NCBI RefSeq assembly: GCF_041687215.1
Contig: NZ_JAWLCI010000014.1
Coordinates: 12,532-76,531, forward strand
Length of the DNA: 64,000 nt
Direction: 5' to 3'
DNA from: Mariniphaga sp041687215
GTDB lineage: Bacteria > Bacteroidota > Bacteroidia > Bacteroidales > Prolixibacteraceae
Below, one piece after another: positions 52,795 through 62,500 of the stretch. The translations under genes were made by a program, and so were the position numbers. The notes under the pieces are model-generated. The model was not told where the DNA came from, ran no database searches, and saw only the letters and a program-made list of their open reading frames with translations. Numbering within the stretch: position 1 is the first letter of the stretch; each line of letters opens with the position of its first letter.

Positions 52795-53946
52795 ATGCCA
52801 AAAAAACCGACTTATAAAGAATTAGAGTTCCGGATAAAGGAGTTGCAACTGGAGAGCGAGGAACGGTTCAGACAACTCATCAAAAATTCATTCGATATGA
52901 TTGTGCTGATTGGCGCTGATGGAATTCAGCATTACGTGAGCGAATCGTGCGAAAAGATTTTGGGTTACAAGCCAGAAGAGTTGACCAATATTCCGGTGAT
53001 TGAAAAAATGATTCACCCTGACGACCGGGAAAAAACAATGCAGGGGCTTCTGGAGATTGTTGCCAAAAAGGGAGTAGGCGGTGTTCAGTACCGCCATCGG
53101 CATAAAAACGGGAGTTGGGTTTATCTTGAGGCGTTCGGCACCAATCAACTGGACAATCCTGCCGTGCAGTCGGTGGTGCTGAATGTACGCGACATTACCG
53201 AACGAAAACACATTGAACAGGTGCTGAAAGAGAGTGAGGCTCGCCTAAGCGAAATGAATGCCACCAAGGACAAGTTTTTTTCTATCATCGCCCATGATTT
53301 GAAAAGCCCGTTTAACAGTATTCTTGGTTTTAGCGAACTGCTGGCAGAGCAGGTGCAAAAAGGGGATTACAACGGAATTGAAAAATATGCGTCTGTGATT
53401 CAGCATTCATCAGGCAGGGCAATGGAACTGCTTACTAATTTGCTGGAATGGGCCCGTTCACAAACCGGGCGTATGGAATTCCAACCTGAGTTTTTCGAAC
53501 TGAATGTTTTGGTGAAGGAAGTTTTGGCCCTGCTGGAAAATGTCGCTCAGCAAAAGTCGATTACCATCATCAACAATCTGCCTGGTATTTTGCCTGTTTT
53601 TGCTGACAGAAAGATGGTTGGAACTATATTACGCAACCTGATTTCCAACGGCATAAAATTTACCCACCGGGGAGGGGAAATTAGAATCAGTTCGCAGGAG
53701 AATGATGGTAAAATGGTCGTTTCGGTGTCAGACAGCGGAGTAGGAATTTCCCGGGAAGTTTTGGAGAAACTGTTCAGAATAGAAGAAAATTATACAACCG
53801 CCGGAACGAAAAATGAAAAAGGTACCGGCCTGGGCCTGCTGCTTTGTAAGGAGTTTGTTGAGATGCACGGTGGAAAAATTTGGGTCGAAAGCGAAGTGGG
53901 GAATGGCAGCACATTTCGCTTTTCATTGCAAGTTTCTACTGATTAA
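52795..53946 (+). CDS. PAS-domain sensor histidine kinase, soluble
   Basis: The protein is 383 aa from 52795. A PAS domain (about 25-140: FDMIVLIGADGIQHYVSESC, YKPEEL) is followed by HisKA with FFSIIAHDLKSPFNSILGF, His167 being the phosphosite, and an HATPase with NLISNGIKFT, SDSGVGIS and GTGLGLLLCKEF. No transmembrane segment is seen, so it senses inside the cell. No response regulator is adjacent. Confidence 0.92.
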   Translation: MPKKPTYKELEFRIKELQLESEERFRQLIKNSFDMIVLIGADGIQHYVSESCEKILGYKPEELTNIPVIEKMIHPDDREKTMQGLLEIVAKKGVGGVQYRHRHKNGSWVYLEAFGTNQLDNPAVQSVVLNVRDITERKHIEQVLKESEARLSEMNATKDKFFSIIAHDLKSPFNSILGFSELLAEQVQKGDYNGIEKYASVIQHSSGRAMELLTNLLEWARSQTGRMEFQPEFFELNVLVKEVLALLENVAQQKSITIINNLPGILPVFADRKMVGTILRNLISNGIKFTHRGGEIRISSQENDGKMVVSVSDSGVGISREVLEKLFRIEENYTTAGTKNEKGTGLGLLLCKEFVEMHGGKIWVESEVGNGSTFRFSLQVSTD

Positions 53947-54085
53947 AATGCCTGACGTCAAAGTGAAAAGAGAATTACACCTTTGACCATAAAGTAAAAA
54001 ATTTGAACCTTTAAGAAAAACAGCTTTATTCCAATCGCTGTAATTTTGAATTGATATGATAAAGTTTTAATTTAAAATTCTGGTT

Positions 54086-54439
54086 ATGAAAAAGTTGTTA
54101 GTTGTATTTTTTGTTGCAGGTTGTACATTGGTGGGTTTTGGCCATGACAGCAATTCGGAAAAAGAGGCAGTTAAGGTTGTTCTTGAAAACGAAAAAGTAA
54201 AGGTTACTGAGTTTGTCAGTTCTCCGGGCGGTGATGCTTGTGGGGAAGGAAAACACACGCACAAACCGAGACTTGTAATTGCGGTTACCGATGCTTCGGT
54301 AAAACTGACCACTGAAGATGGGAAATCGCAGGAGATTGATTTAAAAGCCGGTACTGTTTTTTGGGGCGATGCCGAAACACACTTCGCTGTGAATACAGGC
54401 AATCAGGCTGCAAAATTTTATGCCATTGAGGTAAAATAG
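54086..54439 (+). CDS. Small exported cupin-like protein
   Basis: The 117 aa protein starts with a hydrophobic signal (LLVVFFVAGCTLVGFG); Cys13 could be a lipobox, though the signal is short. The rest fits one cupin barrel (KHTHKPRLVIAVTDASVKL, TVFWGDAETHFAVN) with two of the expected histidines. No enzyme can be named. It is transcribed alone and followed by a strong hairpin. Confidence 0.7.
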   Translation: MKKLLVVFFVAGCTLVGFGHDSNSEKEAVKVVLENEKVKVTEFVSSPGGDACGEGKHTHKPRLVIAVTDASVKLTTEDGKSQEIDLKAGTVFWGDAETHFAVNTGNQAAKFYAIEVK

Positions 54440-54452
54440 GGCATATTTTGCT

Positions 54453-54485
54453 ATTGAGCTGGTGACTTCAAGTCACCAGCTCAAT
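54453..54485. terminator. Perfect 33-nt palindromic hairpin after the cupin gene
   Basis: Arms 54453-54468 and 54470-54485 (GAGCTGGTGACTT / AAGTCACCAGCTC at the core) pair fully around one base and are followed by AAAAAAG. It could end transcription on the minus strand or be a REP element. It marks the left edge of an AT-rich patch. Confidence 0.65.
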
Positions 54486-54569
54486 AAAAAAGACCCCTGC
54501 TTGCTTTTTCCGGTTACAATTCCTAATTTAGCTCCCGTAATATTTTAACAACACAAAAACCAAAAACCT

Positions 54570-54728
54570 ATGTTGAATTCCGGACCAAAAAAACTTCTAC
54601 TGATTCTTTCCCCTATCCAGTTCATAATACAAAAACATGCGAAATGTGAAGTATTTATTAAAGTAAAGATGTTTGATCATATTTCATTCATAAGAAATAG
54701 TGTATGTAATGGTAGAAAGAAAACATAG
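54570..54728 (+). pseudogene. Short broken frame, possible gene remnant
   Basis: A 52-codon frame opens MLNSGPKKLLLILSPIQF, like the N-terminus of an exported or membrane protein, then becomes low-complexity and stops. GC content drops sharply past about 54630. This looks like a gene start cut by the arrival of AT-rich DNA, but a small real gene cannot be excluded. The rest of the 54440-54757 interval holds only the hairpin. Confidence 0.3.
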
Positions 54729-54757
54729 TTTGGGCAAATTTTAAAAAATGACAAAGA

Positions 54758-55429
54758 ATGGCACGAGGAGTAATGAAACATGGCACAACGAAAACTTTCT
54801 TGACAAGAGGTGTTTTTGGTATTTTTCTACGACCAATAATATATTCAGAGACGGATAAAATTCATTTTGAATTTTTAAAAATAATAACCAAAACAATTAA
54901 GAGCATTGACAGAGAAATAAATTCAAAATACCGCGGTGTATTACAAATTTGGTTTTCAATGGCTCCTAAAGAACACTTTGAATTATTGTTTCTTCCCGAT
55001 GAAAATATCCAAACGATGATTCCAATGTTAGAAAAGGCTGAAGTAAACAATGGGGAAGAATGCGCGATTATGACTCAAGGATTTATTTTATATAACCTGG
55101 AACAAATTATTAAAAATTCAACCGAGTATAGAAATACAATTAGAATTAATGTTCCTGACTTAGAATCCATCTGTGATATAATTTTTGACAAAAAAAGTAA
55201 ACAAAGAATTTATTGGGACTACTTTAGAAATGAATTAAAAAATGAAGACCCCAGGAATATTCCAATAATTTATGTTTATGAGGCAACTTCATTATTTATA
55301 ACTGACAATAATAGAAAAAAAATTGTTATCCAAAGTTGGGATGATGATTTACTGGGAAAATTTGCCTATATTAATGGATTCGCAAACTTCATACAAATTC
55401 AAAAAGAGAACTCAATAAAAATGCTTTAA
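54758..55429 (+). CDS. Hypothetical protein in AT-rich patch
   Basis: The 223 aa protein is not recognised. It has no signal peptide, mixed alpha/beta predicted character (FEFLKIITKTIKSID, IYWDYFRNELKN, IVIQSWDDDLLGKF) and strong A/T codon bias compared with the PUL genes. An ATG at 54748 in another frame and one at 54773 make the start uncertain. It is followed after 11 nt by another orphan gene, so the two may work as a pair, for example as an immunity or defence accessory; that is a guess from context. Confidence 0.5.
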   Translation: MARGVMKHGTTKTFLTRGVFGIFLRPIIYSETDKIHFEFLKIITKTIKSIDREINSKYRGVLQIWFSMAPKEHFELLFLPDENIQTMIPMLEKAEVNNGEECAIMTQGFILYNLEQIIKNSTEYRNTIRINVPDLESICDIIFDKKSKQRIYWDYFRNELKNEDPRNIPIIYVYEATSLFITDNNRKKIVIQSWDDDLLGKFAYINGFANFIQIQKENSIKML

Positions 55430-55440
55430 CTCAATAAAAA

Positions 55441-55734
55441 ATGGAAAGTAATACAAAAGATGCTTTAATTCGTTGGATTAAAGGAACTGCACCTGAAAGT
55501 GCTCATCCGTATGACATGAAACGATTTTATAACGTTGTCTACGAGTGTCTTAAAAATGGAGAAAATATTGATTCTGATGAATTAGCTGAGATTATTCGAG
55601 AAAATTTAAACTGGAATGAAAAACAAGTTTTAGATTTTTCAGAAGTAACAGTTATTACAATAGAAAAAATAATGAAATTCATTGATTTCCTCAAGTCAGA
55701 AAAACAGATAAACATCTATAATTTTTTAAATTAA
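55441..55734 (+). CDS. Small hypothetical protein paired with the gene at 54758
   Basis: The 97 aa protein is acidic and predicted helical (DALIRWIKGTAPESAHPYD, DELAEIIRENLNWNE, TVITIEKIMKFIDFLK). It has no signal peptide or known domain. It lies 11 nt after the previous gene with similar AT-rich codons and converges with the lipoprotein gene, overlapping it by 4 nt at the stop codons. Confidence 0.5.
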   Translation: MESNTKDALIRWIKGTAPESAHPYDMKRFYNVVYECLKNGENIDSDELAEIIRENLNWNEKQVLDFSEVTVITIEKIMKFIDFLKSEKQINIYNFLN

Positions 55735-56276
55735 TCATCTTGATATGGCCTTCTTGAAAATAGCATTGGATCTTCGCTAAATTCTATGCTACAAAGATTT
55801 ATACAATCACTATCAGGAGGAATTATATCATAATATTCATTATTAGGGTTGTAGGTGGCTAAAGATAAAAAACAACCCTCTATGGTTGTGTCACCAATTT
55901 CGAGTTTGTAATAATAAAGCCCATTTTGAGGGTCACTATCCGGTTTGCTTTCAGGAATGCCATTCCAGGCAAGATAATTATATTTTTCATCAGGAATTAC
56001 ATTCGCAATTTGTTTTTTTCCTCGATTAAATATTGAAAGAGAAATATTTGAATCCTTGTAATCTTCTATATCATGGATAACAAACCAATCATTTATTCCA
56101 TCTCCATTTGGTGTAATTATATGAAAGATTCTAATGGAATGAAATCCAACTTGATGAAGAGATTTTTGATCGCAGGCTTTGCAAATATCTTCGCTCAACC
56201 TAAAATATTTTTCTTTTTCACAGGAAAAAAGAATTAAAAGAACTAAAAGAGATAAAAAGGCAACAAAGTACTTCAT
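55731..56276 (-). CDS. Lipoprotein with a gliding-motility/CHU_C-type C-terminal domain
   Basis: The 181 aa protein has lipobox LFSC with Cys19. Residues about 55-135 match the CHU_C / type-B T9SS-like domain: FHIITPNGDGINDWFVIHD, LSIFNRGKKQI and GLYYYKLEIGD. Usually this domain ends large secreted proteins; here it is almost the whole protein, with a Cys-containing tail. It may be a stray or minimal surface protein. It is AT-rich like the neighbouring orphan pair. Confidence 0.75.
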   Translation of the reverse strand: MKYFVAFLSLLVLLILFSCEKEKYFRLSEDICKACDQKSLHQVGFHSIRIFHIITPNGDGINDWFVIHDIEDYKDSNISLSIFNRGKKQIANVIPDEKYNYLAWNGIPESKPDSDPQNGLYYYKLEIGDTTIEGCFLSLATYNPNNEYYDIIPPDSDCINLCSIEFSEDPMLFSRRPYQDD

Positions 56277-56397
56277 GGATAAAAATTTGGTTTATTGATT
56301 CATAAACAATTATTTTTTTCAAACTTAACAAAAAAAACAGTAGATAATTTTTTTGGATAAAAAGGCTTTTTTGATTCAAATGTGAAAAACCGTATTC

Positions 56398-57675
56398 TCA
56401 TTTTTCCACCCCCGGATTCTCCTCAATCATTTTCAGCGATTCTTCCACAAAAATTTCTCCGGTGAATTCGCCGAGCGAGGTGCGGCTGATGTAGCTGTAT
56501 CGCTCGAAGCTGTTGAAATCTTCTTTTGTCATGATGTAGCCGAAGGCATCGTTGGTGAGGCCGAACAGGAACGGCTGATTGGTTTTCATGTTCCGTTTCA
56601 GGTAAAAACCGATGTTGGGCAGCGCTTCGCCGGGAATGTTTAGCACCTGTGCCTGGCCGATATTCAGCAGGTTAACCTGGGTAGAAATTTTACTGAAATC
56701 TTCGTTTTGGACAGCCTGTTTTAAAACCGGTGAGTGTTGGAAAACCCATCGCATTTCTTCCGATTCGATGGGAAATTCCACTGTTTTTGAGGTACAGAAC
56801 AAATCCGGATTTTCCTGCACCGGCGCCGGTTCAATAATGCGCAACGCCTCGTCGGCCATCAGGTGCCCAATACGAATGCACTCTTTCCAGTCGCTGGCTT
56901 CCTGTCCGTTTTCGCGGCGGTTGTCGGCCGTTACCATGCCTCCCTGCGCACTGTTCATAAAAATGGCTACCCCGCCAACTTTCGATTCAATCCGTTCATA
57001 CAGCGGTCCGCATAAATCGGGACTGATGAGTTTACGTTTGGTACCCAGAATTTCGGGATGTGTGGCATAATTGACCAGCGTGGCAATAGTTTTCCCTTTG
57101 TTTTTGCCGGATGTGGCAATGGCCTGCATCACGCCGCAGCGTGGATCGTAAAGTTCTGGAGCGTAATAATTGTAGGCGATTTTTCCTCTGGTTTCACCCA
57201 CCGAGGTTTTCAGGGCAGCCGGTTCCAGGTTGGTCAGGGCTTCGTTTACGGCATCGGCAATTTGGATCACGCACCAGTCGAGGTATTCCAAATCGGCGCC
57301 GGTGTTCCCGTTTTCATCGGTAAACGCGTATGCATCGGGAGCGCTGTGGGTGTGGGTAACGCCAATCAGAATGTTTTCGGGCGGAATTTCTTTAATCAGT
57401 TCCCGCGAACGGTCGCCCAAAACCGCCGGCCAGCCCAGGTTGTCGATACTTACAATGGCCACCCGCGTTTCTCCTTTTTCAAGCACCAGCGCCCGGACAA
57501 ACAGGTCGCCCTGTTTTCCGACCGGTAATTCGGGCGTTCCCATTCCACCGGAAATGGGCAGCAGTTTTTCAGGTGTGATTACGCGCAAAGCAGCGCCGGC
57601 TTTAAAAGTTTGGGCATTGGTTTGGGTGAAAAAGAGTAATACCAGGATTGCAATCCAAAAGATCTTTTGTTTCAT
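56398..57675 (-). CDS. Neutral-ceramidase-like (PF04734) secreted hydrolase, copy 2
   Basis: The start at 57675 gives a clean signal peptide (IFWIAILVLLFFTQTNAQ); a longer frame to 57762 adds 29 charged residues and is unlikely. The 425 aa protein keeps VTHTHSAPDAYAF, NYATHPEILG and NSAQGG of the neutral ceramidase N-domain. It lacks the calcium-loop insert of the 49733 protein. It lies downstream of the second SusD, across a hairpin, so it may be the enzyme of that PUL. Confidence 0.82.
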   Translation of the reverse strand: MKQKIFWIAILVLLFFTQTNAQTFKAGAALRVITPEKLLPISGGMGTPELPVGKQGDLFVRALVLEKGETRVAIVSIDNLGWPAVLGDRSRELIKEIPPENILIGVTHTHSAPDAYAFTDENGNTGADLEYLDWCVIQIADAVNEALTNLEPAALKTSVGETRGKIAYNYYAPELYDPRCGVMQAIATSGKNKGKTIATLVNYATHPEILGTKRKLISPDLCGPLYERIESKVGGVAIFMNSAQGGMVTADNRRENGQEASDWKECIRIGHLMADEALRIIEPAPVQENPDLFCTSKTVEFPIESEEMRWVFQHSPVLKQAVQNEDFSKISTQVNLLNIGQAQVLNIPGEALPNIGFYLKRNMKTNQPFLFGLTNDAFGYIMTKEDFNSFERYSYISRTSLGEFTGEIFVEESLKMIEENPGVEK

Positions 57676-57788
57676 TACTTTAATGGTTATCTCAGAATGG
57701 CGAATAACAAAAATCCTGTTTAAAATATAGTATTTAATATATTGCCGTTGTGCTTTAGCCAATGGTTTGAATCACAACAGAGAGAGGA

Positions 57789-57825
57789 GGCTTCAGCCGC
57801 ATTTTTACAAAATGTGGCTGAGCCC
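57789..57825. terminator. Hairpin after the second susD, related to 9871-9903
   Basis: CTTCAGCCGCATTTT and AAAATGTGGCTGAG pair with few mismatches; the arms share GGCTTCAGCCGCAT with the hairpin at 9871. On the minus strand it lies between susD and the ceramidase-like gene and could attenuate the latter. A partial copy (GGCTGAAGCG) is near 57854. Confidence 0.6.
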
Positions 57826-57892
57826 GGCCCTTTCTTATCATAGCATTCTTTTGGCTGAAGCGCAACAGCAATACTTTAACAACACGAATTGA

Positions 57893-59542
57893 TTAATACG
57901 GTTTCCCGGTTCCCTGTAAAACCCATGTTTTCGACCAGGCGCTGTTGTTGCTCGGGTCGCTGCCTTTGTACTGCGTGGGTTCCAGCCGAGAAATAGCTTC
58001 TTCGGCATTTACTGTGTTTTTCGAAATTTCGTCTGCAAAATGATAATAGAAACGCAGAGGCAATGCCTGCCTTCTTGCCGATTCACCAGTTTGCAATTCC
58101 GGTAAACCGGTCCTCCGCCAATCGAACCACGATTCGGCAGCGGATGTCCAGCTTGCAATCCATTTTTGTTCGATGATACTTTCCAGTCCGGAGTAAGGTG
58201 CTCCGTCAATGTACCCGGCTGCACTTCCAACTCCCCAGGTATTAAACGATTGCTGAATGCCTGCCGTGTAGTATTCTTCGGCACTTCCCGGAGCCCAGCC
58301 ATAAGAAGCTGCTTCGGCCAAAATAAAATGAACTTCTGCAGCCGACATGAGTCGCATTTGCAGTAAATCGCCGTTGGTTTGTTTGTACATGTCGTTTAAT
58401 TGCGAACAGTGCGGATTGTAAACCGCCTGATCGAGGTTTGGATTTAAATTGTATTGCGGAGCTGCATAAATGGATGTCGGAATACCCACATATTCCGGGT
58501 CGAAATCAACGCCAACGCCCCATGATTCGGTGTAGTCGTCAATAATATCCTGCGAGATTTCCCGGATACCGTTCACAATCCGGTCGATGTTTTCGCCTTC
58601 CACTTTTTTAAGAGGGATTTCAATTTTATTTGCATAAACGCCCAGACGCGGATCGTTGAGTGCCTGCATGACTTCCACCAGTGTGGCACACATTTTTACC
58701 CTGAAATAAGCCCCGCGTGGATCGGTGTCGTAAACCGTGTTGGTTGGCCACGAATCGGATGGTGATGAACCGATATAACCCACTGTAGCATCTTCAGATG
58801 CATTTGTGATGACCGGGTACGTTCCGGGAGCTGAGGCTATTTTGCTGATTCCTTCCTGCGCGATGCCGGATTCTTTTTCCGAAAGCCGCATGTAATAGCG
58901 GAGTGCCAGTGAATTGGCCAGTTTTCGCCACTTGGTTACGTCCCCTCCATATAACAAATCCTGAGTGGAACTGATGTTGGAATAGGAATCGCTGCTTTGG
59001 GAAAGCAGGGTATTGGCACTTTCCAGGTCGGCCAGGATCCCGAGGTAAATATCCCGTTGGGAATCGTACTTCGGCTTGAAAAATTCAGAACCTTCTTCTG
59101 CTTTTAACGCTTCTGAATAAGGAGCATCTCCCCAGAGATCGGCTATCATTCCGAAAGTGTAAGCTTTCATTATCAAGGCCACACCTTCGTGAAAAGCATA
59201 TTCACCCTCCACAGCTTTTTTATGAAATTCATCGATGTTCCTGAGAATTCCATAGTACCCCGACCAACTTTTGCTGTCGATATCCCAGTCGTAATCGTTA
59301 TGTCCGCCCGACCAGCCGTCAAGTTGGGTGTGCTGCATCACTCCGGCAATGTCGCCCACTCCCAGGTTGACAACCTGTTGCCCGATTCCGGTAATAAAAG
59401 TTGGCATCAGCAGATTCAAATCGGCAGTGGCTGGGTCAACACCATTCGGATTGATGTTCAGTTCATCGAGGTCCTTGCAGGAAATGAAAAATGCAAGAAC
59501 TATTGCAAGGACAAATTTTATATAGTTTTTAAATTGATACAT
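57893..59542 (-). CDS. SusD/RagB-like outer-membrane lipoprotein, second pair
   Basis: The 549 aa protein has lipobox FISC with Cys22 and the SusD-like_2 opening DELNINPNGVDPATADLNLL, then MQHTQLDGWSG, and the C-terminal WTSAAESWFDWRRTGLPEL. It pairs with the SusC 19 nt upstream in transcription. It resembles the first SusD in its N-terminus and in the WRRTG block. Confidence 0.95.
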   Translation of the reverse strand: MYQFKNYIKFVLAIVLAFFISCKDLDELNINPNGVDPATADLNLLMPTFITGIGQQVVNLGVGDIAGVMQHTQLDGWSGGHNDYDWDIDSKSWSGYYGILRNIDEFHKKAVEGEYAFHEGVALIMKAYTFGMIADLWGDAPYSEALKAEEGSEFFKPKYDSQRDIYLGILADLESANTLLSQSSDSYSNISSTQDLLYGGDVTKWRKLANSLALRYYMRLSEKESGIAQEGISKIASAPGTYPVITNASEDATVGYIGSSPSDSWPTNTVYDTDPRGAYFRVKMCATLVEVMQALNDPRLGVYANKIEIPLKKVEGENIDRIVNGIREISQDIIDDYTESWGVGVDFDPEYVGIPTSIYAAPQYNLNPNLDQAVYNPHCSQLNDMYKQTNGDLLQMRLMSAAEVHFILAEAASYGWAPGSAEEYYTAGIQQSFNTWGVGSAAGYIDGAPYSGLESIIEQKWIASWTSAAESWFDWRRTGLPELQTGESARRQALPLRFYYHFADEISKNTVNAEEAISRLEPTQYKGSDPSNNSAWSKTWVLQGTGKPY

Positions 59543-59561
59543 GGTGATACTATTTTATTGT

Positions 59562-62500
59562 TTAAAAAGAAAAATTCATTTTAAATCCGATGGGAACTAC
59601 CCAGGGTTCGGCATTGTACCTTTCCACACCCTGCTTAAACCTGCCGTCTCCTTCGGCCTGGTAGGCTCTTTCGGGGTCCACACCAATTCCGGCATCTTTG
59701 GTCCAAAGAAGTATGTTGCGACTGTACAGGGCGAAATTTACATCCTGCAACCCAAATTTTTGGGATATTCTTGCAGGCAACCTGTAACTTAATGATACTT
59801 CCCGGAGTTTTACATAATCTGCATCGAACAGGTTGGCTTCCCCAATGTCCCATGGATAGCTCACTACGTAAGGCAGGAAAATGGTTCCTTCGCCACCAAG
59901 GTTTTCCTGTTCGAGAATAAAATTGCCATTTTCATCGTGATACCCGATCACTCCGGGAGCAAACGTTCCGTCGTAAACGGTCACTCCGCTGAAACTTTCC
60001 GGGAAACCGCCAAATTCCGGAGTTGGTCCGCCAACGGGTCTCAGATCATCTGCAAGCAAGAGTCTGTCTTCATTGGCCACTACCCAGTCGCGCAATGCCT
60101 GGCTTGGTGCTCCACCCAAATCACCTGGATGAACCAATCCGTCGAGCCACGCTTTCGACATGGAATCTTCGGAAAGGTAGCGGAAGGATTGCGACACATA
60201 CTGGCCTCCCGAGCGCCAGTCAAAGGTCATATTCAGTGTAAAGTTTTTGTAGCTGAGTGACGACTGCAAGCCCATGATAAAATCAGGGTTATAGTTTCCT
60301 ACCAACGAATAATCTTCTTCTCCCTGCCACTCGGCATCCAGCCCGCTTCCAAGAATTGGGTAACCATAATATGGAGAATTTTGGTCGGTTACCCGCATCA
60401 CTTTGCGCGAATATAAATTACCCAAAAGTCCGTCGTGTCCTTCGGCTTCATTTTTTACATAACCGATGCTGCGTACCCTGGCTTCATTCCAAAATTCAAC
60501 AAATGGCACCTCTTCAGCCAATTCAAGAATAACGGTTTTGTTTTTGGAGAAATTGAGGTTCAAATCCCAGGTCCAATCGTTTGTTCTGACAGGAGTTACA
60601 CCCAATAAAATTTCAACGCCTGTGCTGCGCAAAAGACCTGCATTAATTTGTACGCCGCTAAAACCGGTGGAGGCAGCCAGCGGAACACCAAGAATTTGAT
60701 TTTTGTTATCAACCTGATAGTAAGTACCATCTAAACGCAACCGGTTGGAAAATAGCCGGATGTCGGTACCAATTTCATAAGAAGTTGCTTCTTCCGGTAG
60801 AAGATTGGGACTGAGCAGTCCGCTCTGTTTGCCCAGCCTGATGGCATCTCCCCACTGGCCGGCATCCTGGTAAGTAGGATACAGCCGGTAAGGCGAAGTA
60901 TCGTTACCTACCTGCGCTGCACCACCTCTTATTTTAAACATTTCAACCTGGTTTCCCATATTAAAAATCTGATCGACCATAATACTCAGCGAAGCAGACG
61001 GGTAAAAGTAGGAACGGTTTTCTGCCGGTAATGTACTGGACCAGTCGTTACGGGCCGTTAAATCGAGGTAAAAAATATCTGCCCATCCCAGGTTAGCCAT
61101 CGCATACACACTGTTTATGGCTTTTTGGCTCCGGGAATTGCTGTAGTTTAAAGCACCCGAACTGATGTTGTTTACGGTAAACAGATTGGGAACAATCAAA
61201 CCTGAACCTGATTTTGAAGAATTACTGATGCTGGACCATTTGGCATAAAGTAAATTTCCACCGGCAGATGCCGTAATTGAAAAATCATTCCACTGCTTAT
61301 CATAAGTTGCCAAAACATCCATATTTCGTTCGAGATTATTACCGGTTACAATTCCATAAGCTCCGTTATTGGGTTCATCCGTATAACCAGGAGCTATTTT
61401 GGTTTCCCTTACCTCATCCGATTTATTCAGTGTCATTCTTCCCATTAAACTGAAATCCGGCGTAATTTCCCAGTTTGCCACCAAATTTCCATATACCCGA
61501 TATCTGTCAAAGCTGTTGTTGATGTCGTAAGCCAGATAATAAGGATTTTCATGCCCGCCGGAAACCCGTTTAATGTCATTTCCCGAACCGTAATCTTTTA
61601 AATCTCTGATATCGATATTTGAAGGATGGAAATAAACCCATTGCAACGGGTTTGTACCACGGTTGGATGCAGGGCGGTTATCGGCCCAGCTGTTGGTGAA
61701 ATTGATGTCTGTGCTTACAGTCAGGTTTTTTCGCACTTTTGACGATGCCGAAAAAGCTAAACTGTTTTTATTCAGATCTGAATTGGGAATTAATCCGTCA
61801 TGGGTCATGTTGGTAACTCCCAGCCTGTAGTTCAACATCTCTGAACTGCTGGAAATGGATGCTCCGTTGGTTGTGGTAAACGAAAAGTCGTTGATGAAAT
61901 TTTGGAAATTATTGGGGTAAGAAACCACTTCAATCGGCACCCTTTCACCATTTGCATCAACGGGTGAATGCCACTGAACAGCCCAGTATCCTTTATCATT
62001 TTCTGGACCTGCGCCGGTGCCTTCGGTTGGGCTTATTTCCGGCAAAATGCCTCCTCCAAAATTTTCCGGCCTGTAAGAGAAAAACCCGGAAGCAAACTGG
62101 GTATGCACGTTTAAATAACGCACCGGAATATCCCACACACTATTCGATGTGATCGTAACTTTCATCCCTTTTTCGGTAGCTTTTTTGGTGGTAATTAAAA
62201 CCACTCCGTTACCGGCTCGGGTTCCGTAAAGGGCTGCGGCACTCGGGCCTTTCAGAATGGAAACATCCTGAATGGTTTCCGGATCGAGGTCGGCAATGGC
62301 GTTTCCATAGTCAACACGGTTGTCGGAACCAAATCCACCTACATTGTTCACGGTGTTTGTCATGGGTACGCCATCCACCACAAATAGCGGCTGGTTATCG
62401 GTACTCATCGAGGTTGCTCCCCTGATGACCATGTTTACGGTTGAACCTGCACCGCCGGTAGAACTGATGGTAACACCTGCAACCTTTCCGGCCATAGAAT

